This document shows positions 19,721 through 24,653 of a DNA stretch of 24,653 nt, one piece after another. The DNA comes from Desulfuromonadales bacterium (GTDB taxonomy: Bacteria > Desulfobacterota > Desulfuromonadia > Desulfuromonadales > BM103), in assembly GCA_030630015.1 (NCBI GenBank), contig DAOVNV010000005.1:1-24653 (forward strand), read 5' to 3'. Made by a program: the position numbers and the translations under genes. Below the pieces are notes generated by a model that was not told where the DNA came from, searched no databases, and worked only from the letters and a program-made list of their open reading frames with translations. Position 1 is the first letter of the stretch. Every line of letters starts with the position of its first letter.

Positions 19721-19754
19721 GTTCGGGCGGGAGTTTCCTGCCCGAACAATTTTA
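19721..19754 (+). terminator. Probable terminator at the end of the pyr operon
   Basis: GTTCGGGCGGGA (19721-19732) pairs with TCCTGCCCGAAC (19736-19747) through 12 positions (one G-U) around a GTT loop. It is followed by AATTTTA. The stem is strong but the T tract short, so some read-through into greA is possible. Confidence 0.6.
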
Positions 19755-19807
19755 TGTATAGGCCCCGGTTTTACCGGCAATGTTAAAGGGATTACAAGGG
19801 AACGTTT

Positions 19808-20284
19808 ATGTCGCAAAGAATACCAATGACCCCGGAGTGTCACCAGAAACTCCAGGAAGAATTGAAAAGATTGATTCGCATCGAACGACCAAAGGTGGTT
19901 CAGGATATTGCCGAGGCGCGGGACCATGGTGATCTTTCCGAAAATGCCGAATATGATGCTGCCAAGGACCGTCAGGGTTTTATTGAGGGGCGGATCGCGG
20001 AGCTGAATGGTAAAATCTCGCTGGCACATATTATTGATCCAGCCGAGATCAACTCCGAAAAGGTCGTCTTTGGTGCAAAGGTCAAGCTTTTTGACACCGA
20101 ATCCGAGAACGAAGTATCGTATCAAATCGTCGGTGAGGACGAGGCTGATATCAAACTTGGCAAACTGTCGGTCAACAGCCCGGTTGCGAAGGCGTTGATC
20201 GGCCACATAGTTGATGATGAAGTACACATCCGGGTCCCCTCCGGAACCCGGGTCTACGAGATAGTCGACATCCTCTACGAATAG
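19808..20284 (+). CDS. greA: Transcription elongation factor GreA
   Basis: Binds in the RNA polymerase secondary channel and stimulates cleavage of backtracked transcripts. The 158-aa length is standard. The N-terminal coiled coil covers about residues 8-75. The acidic tip GDLSENAEYDAAK contains D42 and E45, which correspond to the catalytic pair in E. coli GreA. The C-terminal FKBP-like domain ends with the typical PSGTRVYEIVDILYE. The ATG at 19808 is preceded by AAGGGAA. Transcription must start in the 132-bp gap after carB2 or come from read-through; I see no convincing promoter. The DUF1858 gene follows after 9 bp. Confidence 0.96.
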   Translation: MSQRIPMTPECHQKLQEELKRLIRIERPKVVQDIAEARDHGDLSENAEYDAAKDRQGFIEGRIAELNGKISLAHIIDPAEINSEKVVFGAKVKLFDTESENEVSYQIVGEDEADIKLGKLSVNSPVAKALIGHIVDDEVHIRVPSGTRVYEIVDILYE

Positions 20285-20293
20285 GAGGGATCT

Positions 20294-20494
20294 ATGTCCA
20301 GGATCACCAAGGAGATGGTCTTTATCGACATTTTGCGCAGCCATCCTGAGGCGCCCAGGGTGCTCGCCGGTTTCAATCTCGGCTGTGTTGGCTGCATGGG
20401 TGCTCAGCACGAAACCCTCGAGCAGGGGGCCATGGCGCATGGCCTGGACCCTGATGTTTTGCTTGATGCGTTGAACAAGTTGTTCGAGGACTAA
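20294..20494 (+). CDS. DUF1858 domain protein with CxxC motif
   Basis: A 66-aa protein that is almost entirely one DUF1858 domain. It opens with ITKEMVFIDILRSHPEAPRVLAGFNLGC, typical of this family, and carries C31 and C34 in GCVGCMG. DUF1858 domains are often linked to hybrid-cluster proteins or redox enzymes in anaerobes and are predicted to use the cysteine pair as a redox disulfide. Its actual function is unknown. A GGAGGG site lies just before the ATG. It sits 9 bp after greA and 45 bp before recG, so all three are probably co-transcribed. Confidence 0.85.
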   Translation: MSRITKEMVFIDILRSHPEAPRVLAGFNLGCVGCMGAQHETLEQGAMAHGLDPDVLLDALNKLFED

Positions 20495-20539
20495 ATCGGC
20501 TACCTGTTTCGCCCACCCCAAACCGTATAAGCAGGGGCG

Positions 20540-22690
20540 ATGGCAAAACCGACACAAGACCGAAATTTCCAGCTTCTCGCAACGCCGATCACATCTATCA
20601 AAGGGGTTGGTCCGCGTGTTGCCGAGAAGCTTGCCCGCCTTGGCGTCCTGACAGTTGGTGACGCCCTTTACACCCTTCCACATCGCTATGAAGACCGCCG
20701 TGAATTCCGCAGGATCGCTGAATTGCGTGAAGGCCGACATGAAGTTTTTGCCGGTGAGATTCTGGCCTGCGGAGAAGTTGTTACCTCCCGCTCCAGAAGA
20801 GGTATTTACGAAGTTATCGTCAGTGACGGCAGCGGGCAAGTTGGCCTGAAATGGTTTCACTATCAAAAAGAGTGGATGTCCAAGAAATTTACTCCCGGTC
20901 GAAAAGCCGTTTTTTCAGGTGAGGTCAAACGCTTCGGTGCCACGAAAGAGGTCCATCACCCCGAGGTTGAAATGCTGGCGGCCGGCCAGTCGCTTGCCGA
21001 TTACAGGTCGTCCGATCCACTTGCTTTCGGTCGAATCCTGCCCGTTTATCCACTCACAGATGGTCTGTCGCAGTATGCTGCCCGAAAAATCTGGAAGCAG
21101 GTTGTCGACCTCTACGCACAGTATGTAGAGTCCTCAATACCTGAATCGGTCGGATCCGCCCAGAAACTGATACCGCTTGCCGAAGCACTGAACTACGTTC
21201 ACTGGCCACCTGACAGCGCAGATGTCGAGAGGCTGGAGCGTGGCAGTGACCAGGCTCGTCGAACCCTGGTTTATGATGAATTCTTCTTTCTTGAGCTCGG
21301 CCTGGCCATGAAGAGGCAGGGGGTTGTTCTCAAACCGGGCATTCCGTTCAAAGTCGGGCATAAATATACACGTCCATTGGCGGCCATGTTGCCATTCCGT
21401 TTAACCGGGGCACAAAAAAAGGTGCTTGGCCAGATCAAGCAGGACCTGATGGCTCCCCATCCGATGAACCGGCTTATCCAGGGGGATGTCGGCTGCGGCA
21501 AGACGATTGTCGCCCTGATGACAGCTTTGGTGGCTATTGAAAACGGCACCCAGGTTGCTGTGGTCGCCCCCACTGAAATTCTTGCCGAGCAGCACTTCCT
21601 GCAATTCAGGCACTGGCTTGATCGACTCGGTCTGCAGACTGTGCTTCTGCGGGGCAAGATGCCTGCAGCCGTGAAGCGCAGCGCCTTGGAAGAGATCAGG
21701 GCAGGGCGGGCTCACCTGGTCGTTGGGACCCATGCGGTTCTGCAGGAGGGGGTCGAGTTCGAGAAACTCGGCCTGGGGATTATTGACGAACAGCACCGCT
21801 TCGGTGTCAGGCAGCGAGCGGTGCTGCGCCAGAAAGGGATGAACCCGCACATCCTGGTCATGACCGCCACACCGATCCCGCGCACCCTTTCCATGACGCT
21901 CTACGGTGATTTGGCGTTGTCAGTGATTGATGAGATGCCGCCTGGCCGCACTCCGGTTGAAACCAGCGTCATCCCTGAAAAACAACGGGACAGGGCCTAC
22001 GATCTGATGCGCCGGGAACTCGACAAGGGCCACCAAGTCTATGTCGTCTACCCCCTGGTCGAAGAAACGGAAAAAAGCGACTTGCTGGCCGCCACCGAAG
22101 GGGTGGAATATCTTAAAAACAAGGTTTTTCAGGATGTTAGTATAGGTTTACTGCATGGCCGCATGAGTTCCGAGGAGAAGGAAGCGGTCATGACTCGCTT
22201 CAAGAGCAGGGAACTGGCATTGCTCGTCTCTACGACAGTCATTGAAGTCGGCATCGATGTGCCGAATGCCAGCGTCATGGTTGTCGAACATGCCGAGCGC
22301 TTCGGCCTTGCTCAACTTCACCAGTTGCGCGGGCGGGTGGGCCGAGGTGAGGCCGGGGGGCAATGTCTTCTTATTAAATCAGTTAAGTGCAGTGAAGATG
22401 GTAATAAACGACTTGAAGTCATGAAGAGGACCAACGACGGCTTTCAGATTGCTGAGGCCGATCTTGAAATACGGGGTCCAGGGGAGTTTCTCGGAACCCG
22501 TCAAAGCGGCCTGCCGGACTTCCGTGTTGCCAACATCCTGCGTGACAGTCGCATCCTTGAGGCCGCACGCCGCGACGCTTTCCAACTCATCGAACAGTCC
22601 AAGGGGCTGTTATCTCCAGAATATGACCTTCTGCGTCACGAACTCAAGCATCGCTGGGGGCAGCGGCTTGAGTTAGCTTCTGTAGGATAA
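20540..22690 (+). CDS. recG: ATP-dependent DNA helicase RecG
   Basis: Branch-migration helicase that remodels stalled replication forks and Holliday junctions. The 716-aa length is within the normal range. The N-terminal wedge/OB domain includes ITSIKGVGPRVAEKLARLG (18-36) and LPHRYEDRR (46-54). Helicase motifs are visible: Walker A GDVGCGKT (315-322), APTEILAEQH (343-352), DEQHR (416-420), then MTATPIPRTL, and in the second lobe VIEVGIDVPNA and QLHQLRGRVGR. The end also fits RecG: EADLEIRGPGEFLGTRQSG, then a C-terminal helical part. The ATG at 20540 has AGGGG just upstream. No defect is visible. Confidence 0.97.
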   Translation: MAKPTQDRNFQLLATPITSIKGVGPRVAEKLARLGVLTVGDALYTLPHRYEDRREFRRIAELREGRHEVFAGEILACGEVVTSRSRRGIYEVIVSDGSGQVGLKWFHYQKEWMSKKFTPGRKAVFSGEVKRFGATKEVHHPEVEMLAAGQSLADYRSSDPLAFGRILPVYPLTDGLSQYAARKIWKQVVDLYAQYVESSIPESVGSAQKLIPLAEALNYVHWPPDSADVERLERGSDQARRTLVYDEFFFLELGLAMKRQGVVLKPGIPFKVGHKYTRPLAAMLPFRLTGAQKKVLGQIKQDLMAPHPMNRLIQGDVGCGKTIVALMTALVAIENGTQVAVVAPTEILAEQHFLQFRHWLDRLGLQTVLLRGKMPAAVKRSALEEIRAGRAHLVVGTHAVLQEGVEFEKLGLGIIDEQHRFGVRQRAVLRQKGMNPHILVMTATPIPRTLSMTLYGDLALSVIDEMPPGRTPVETSVIPEKQRDRAYDLMRRELDKGHQVYVVYPLVEETEKSDLLAATEGVEYLKNKVFQDVSIGLLHGRMSSEEKEAVMTRFKSRELALLVSTTVIEVGIDVPNASVMVVEHAERFGLAQLHQLRGRVGRGEAGGQCLLIKSVKCSEDGNKRLEVMKRTNDGFQIAEADLEIRGPGEFLGTRQSGLPDFRVANILRDSRILEAARRDAFQLIEQSKGLLSPEYDLLRHELKHRWGQRLELASVG

Positions 22691-22718
22691 TCCTTTAATA
22701 TCATATAGTTATCACTCC

Positions 22719-22759
22719 ATGACAGGTCATGTCGGGTCGACATCTGCCGATATCGACCC
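22719..22759. repeat. Two adjacent palindromes between recG and the lipoprotein gene
   Basis: ATGAC-AG-GTCAT (22719-22730) is followed by GGGTCGA (22734-22740) and TCGACCC (22753-22759), a perfect 7-bp inverted repeat with a 12-nt spacer. No T tract follows, so this is not a normal terminator. It may be an operator or an mRNA structure in the 151-bp gap. AT-rich sequence just upstream (TATAGT at 22704) could be a -10 box but lacks a clear -35. Confidence 0.4.
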
Positions 22760-22841
22760 CGATGTCCACTGACAAAACAAAAAAAGCCTCCTATCCTGAC
22801 ATCAAAACCGGTGCTCAATGGTTGCCAGACAGGAGGTTGTC

Positions 22842-24029
22842 ATGAAGAAATTGGAATTTTCAGGTCTCATTGCTCTCGCATTCCTGGTCGCTGCGTGTTC
22901 ACCTGTCATCTATGATGGACCGCATCAAACCCACAGCAGTTTCTCCGTTTACCATCACCAGAATGTCGCCAGGGGCGGGCATGATATGCGTCATGACCGA
23001 CGCAAGGCCCGCATCGAACAGGAGCTATACAATCGACACCTGCGCGCCGCTCATATCTATCGCGGTGATGGCCGAATGGGTCAACTGATCGAAGTGACAG
23101 TTTCCAGTGGACGTTTTTACCATAAGGGGAAGTATTGGAAATATAGTCCGGTCACTTTCAGGATTGCCGCTGGTGATATTATCAGGTTCCCGGCAGCCGA
23201 CCTGGATATTGACCTTTTCATCCGCTATCAGAATGGTTACCTGGCCTTGGATACTGATATCTTCGGCAGCTTCTCGCATAGTCTTCTGGGGATAAGTTAC
23301 AGATCCGACTGGGTAGACGGGCATTCTTATCACTTGGACAACGCTCATTTCAGAGATGCACGCGTTAAGGTAAAGGCTCTGTCGCCGCGGAAAAATCACG
23401 TCAAGCACCATGATTTGGAAAAGAACCGGAAAAAGCATGTGAACCACCAAGGGCCTTCACGGGCAGATCTTGTGAAGCACAAGGAAAAGCATGCTTTCGA
23501 TCAAAGCAGACATGATGAATCCCAAGGCAGACACGATCATTATTCCAAGCAGAAAAAAGAGAAAAAGACTTTTGGCGAGGTTCTGGCTGAAAGAGAACGT
23601 CTGAAGGATCAGGCGAAAGTTTCCAGCAAACAGCGTGAACGAGAAGATCGTCATGCGACTTACGACAGAAATGATCGCCAGAACAAAAGTGGCAACAAGA
23701 AGACCTACAGCAGGGAAAAGCCACGCGTTAAAGTCGTTTTCAAAGGGGGCAGCGCAAACGTCAACGGCAAAAGGGTTGCCTTGAAGAAAACGTCCGTGAT
23801 CCTGACCGAGGGTCAATCCAAAAATGTAAAGATTGCAACCCGCAGTGGAAAGAAAGTTGAACTTCCGGTTTCCTACCGGGACGGTAATCTCTATGTCGAT
23901 GGCCGAAGAGATTCTGATCGTCAGAAATTCAAGGTTCAGAAATCAGGCAAAAAAGAAAGGATCTACGAATTCTCAACTTCTAATAAAGCGCGCATAAGAG
24001 ATGTTGAAATGATAGTCAACAGCCTGTAA
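22842..24029 (+). CDS. Putative lipoprotein, very basic and His-rich, function unknown
   Basis: I do not recognise a known family. The 395-aa product starts with MKKLEFSGLIALAFLVAAC, a lipoprotein signal peptide with lipobox VAAC (C19), so it is probably anchored to a membrane. Residues about 50-170 look like a folded region (IEVTVSSGRFYHKGKYWKY, IDLFIRYQNGYLALD). Residues about 171-293 are a low-complexity linker dominated by Lys, His, Arg, Asp and Glu. About 294-395 form another possibly beta-rich domain (KVVFKGGSANVNGKRV, YVDGRRDSDRQKFKV). The ATG at 22842 has AGGAGG five bases upstream; an in-frame ATG at 22818 would destroy the signal peptide. The basic composition could suit binding of anionic polysaccharide, DNA or metals, but that is a guess. 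It appears to be a single-gene unit. Confidence 0.75.
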   Translation: MKKLEFSGLIALAFLVAACSPVIYDGPHQTHSSFSVYHHQNVARGGHDMRHDRRKARIEQELYNRHLRAAHIYRGDGRMGQLIEVTVSSGRFYHKGKYWKYSPVTFRIAAGDIIRFPAADLDIDLFIRYQNGYLALDTDIFGSFSHSLLGISYRSDWVDGHSYHLDNAHFRDARVKVKALSPRKNHVKHHDLEKNRKKHVNHQGPSRADLVKHKEKHAFDQSRHDESQGRHDHYSKQKKEKKTFGEVLAERERLKDQAKVSSKQREREDRHATYDRNDRQNKSGNKKTYSREKPRVKVVFKGGSANVNGKRVALKKTSVILTEGQSKNVKIATRSGKKVELPVSYRDGNLYVDGRRDSDRQKFKVQKSGKKERIYEFSTSNKARIRDVEMIVNSL

Positions 24030-24038
24030 CGCCAAGAT

Positions 24039-24155
24039 AGCCGCCGACGCCGTTTCAGCACAAACTTGCTTTTGAAAAATCGGCGGCTTCCATATTTGCC
24101 CTGTAAGACGTTTTCTCAACCTAACAAGAGGTATGAATAGGGCTTGCTGAAACGG
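24039..24155. repeat. Nested inverted repeats downstream of the lipoprotein gene
   Basis: AGCCGCCGA (24039-24047) is complementary to TCGGCGGCT (24080-24088). CCGTTTCAGCA (24050-24060), which lies in the loop of that hairpin, is complementary to TGCTGAAACGG (24145-24155). The two pairings cross, so an RNA could form a pseudoknot, or the second could replace the first. A terminator follows at 24169. This may be a structured 3' UTR, a small RNA or the remnant of a repeat element. Confidence 0.5.
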
Positions 24156-24168
24156 AACATATCGAGAG

Positions 24169-24198
24169 CGGGAACCATAAGGGCAGGTTCCCGTTTTT
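24169..24198 (+). terminator. Rho-independent terminator
   Basis: CGGGAACC (24169-24176) pairs perfectly with GGTTCCCG (24186-24193) over a 9-nt loop and is followed by TTTTT (24194-24198). It would end the transcript of the lipoprotein gene, or of any small RNA from the preceding region, 140-170 nt after the stop codon. Confidence 0.75.
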
Positions 24199-24303
24199 GA
24201 TTCAGTAGCGAGTAGCGGGAGGTGAATGGGTGAAGAGTGGAAAACAAGCAGAGCGGGCGAAACTTCATGTCACAGAGTATTGCTCATTAAATAGGTTTTT
24301 ATT

Positions 24304-24349
24304 TTATGTAAACTTTGGGATTGAAATTCAAATCCCAAAGTTTACATAA
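24304..24349. repeat. 19-bp perfect inverted repeat overlapping the dif-like site
   Basis: Positions 24304-24322 (starting TTATGTAAACT) are the exact reverse complement of 24331-24349 (ending AGTTTACATAA), with an 8-nt loop GAAATTCA. The right arm contains the XerD-type half of the dif-like site, so the left arm is a second, inverted copy of that half. No T tract or flanking gene makes this a convincing terminator. Confidence 0.8.
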
Positions 24350-24366
24350 TATATATTATGCGACGT
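24339..24366. other. dif-like Xer recombination site
   Basis: The 28 bp divide into AGTTTACATAA, a 6-bp centre TATATA, and TTATGCGACGT, the 11-6-11 layout of XerC/XerD sites. Read on the minus strand, the left half-site ends CGCATAA and the right is TTATGTAAACT. Against the E. coli dif I recall (CGCATAA, TGTATA, TTATGTTAAAT), my hand alignment gives 21 of 28 identical positions. It is therefore either the chromosome-dimer resolution site or an att site of an element that uses Xer. It lies in a gene-free gap. Between 24199 and 24303, and between 24367 and 24472, I see nothing else identifiable. Confidence 0.6.
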
Positions 24367-24472
24367 TAAGTGTGCGCGGGTCCTGATTGTAGTTGTAGAA
24401 TTCGCTTGCCCCCTTTTGTTGAGTAATGCGCCAATACGCCTAAAGTGCTCACGGTCTGTTCCTGCAAGATGA

Positions 24473-24653
24473 TTACTTCTCTGGATCATCCACATAAAAA
24501 TTATGTTTCTTCATGAGATCGTAGAGCGTTGGCCGGCTAACCCCAAGAAATGCTGAGGCTTTGAGTATATTGCCATCAGTGGCATCCAGGGCTTCGGAGA
24601 CCAGGCTTTTTTCAACCATGCTACGTGCTTCTTTGAGCTTCATGCCGCTTATA
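24473..24653 (-). CDS. Sigma-54 response regulator, PrsR-like, C-terminal HTH only (cut by window edge)
   Basis: Only the last 59 residues are in the window, ending at the stop at 24475-24473. They form a Fis-type helix-turn-helix: LKEARSMVEKSLVSEALD, then GNILKASAFLGVSRPTLYDLMKKHNF. The SRPTLYDLMKKH recognition helix is what I know from PEP-CTERM-box response regulators (PrsR) that control exopolysaccharide and exosortase loci in delta- and beta-proteobacteria, more than from generic NtrC-type regulators. The receiver and AAA+ domains, which would confirm it, lie beyond the right edge. An ordinary NtrC-family regulator remains possible. Confidence 0.7.
   Translation of the reverse strand, partial: ISGMKLKEARSMVEKSLVSEALDATDGNILKASAFLGVSRPTLYDLMKKHNFYVDDPEK

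Noticed and set aside
24304..24349. 19-bp palindrome as an ordinary bidirectional terminator
   Set aside because: The stem is AT-rich at its base, no T run follows on either strand, and its arm coincides with a dif-type half-site.

Overview
The window looks like chromosomal DNA of a Desulfuromonadales (Geobacter/Desulfuromonas/Pelobacter-like) bacterium. I infer this from the gene order rsmD-coaD, then lepA-lepB-pyrR-pyrB-pyrC-carA-carB-greA, then recG, which I recall from that group. PilZ, DUF1858 and PEP-CTERM-type regulator genes point the same way. No species call is possible from the sequence alone.

Left part (1-6066): a leftward rsmD-coaD pair (coaD is cut by the window edge) diverges from dgt, a dGTPase-like HD hydrolase. 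The RNA-binding gene yhbY then faces dgt. A COG1237-type metallo-beta-lactamase-fold gene is followed by a receiver-PilZ protein that lacks the usual phosphoacceptor aspartate. A leftward long-chain acyl-CoA synthetase converges on that protein with 2 bp between the stop codons.

Middle (6201-19755): lepA and lepB overlap by one base. A strong promoter, a PyrR-binding hairpin and an intrinsic terminator then precede pyrR, which is a textbook PyrR attenuator. The pyrimidine run is pyrR-pyrB-pyrC-carB1-carA-carB2. It encodes the first three steps of UMP synthesis (carbamoyl phosphate, carbamoyl aspartate, dihydroorotate). It has two full-length but clearly different carbamoyl-phosphate synthase large subunits, one on each side of the only small subunit. 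Between carB1 and carA sits a 133-bp element with 13-bp perfect terminal inverted repeats, an 8-bp direct duplication at both borders and a long internal palindrome. It is a miniature transposable element (MITE) with IS66-like ends. A hairpin terminator closes the pyr block.

Right part (19808-24653): greA, a small CxxC DUF1858 gene and recG form a compact run. They are followed by an unrecognised, very basic lipoprotein gene. The 443 bp after it hold nested inverted repeats, an intrinsic terminator, and a 28-bp sequence that closely resembles a Xer/dif recombination site. The XerD half of that site is repeated in inverted orientation to form a 19-bp perfect hairpin. The window ends in the C-terminal Fis-type helix-turn-helix of a PrsR-like sigma-54 response regulator on the minus strand, which suggests an exopolysaccharide/PEP-CTERM locus beyond the edge.

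The most noteworthy points are the dif-like site with its inverted half-site, the MITE inside the pyr operon, and the duplicated, diverged carB.
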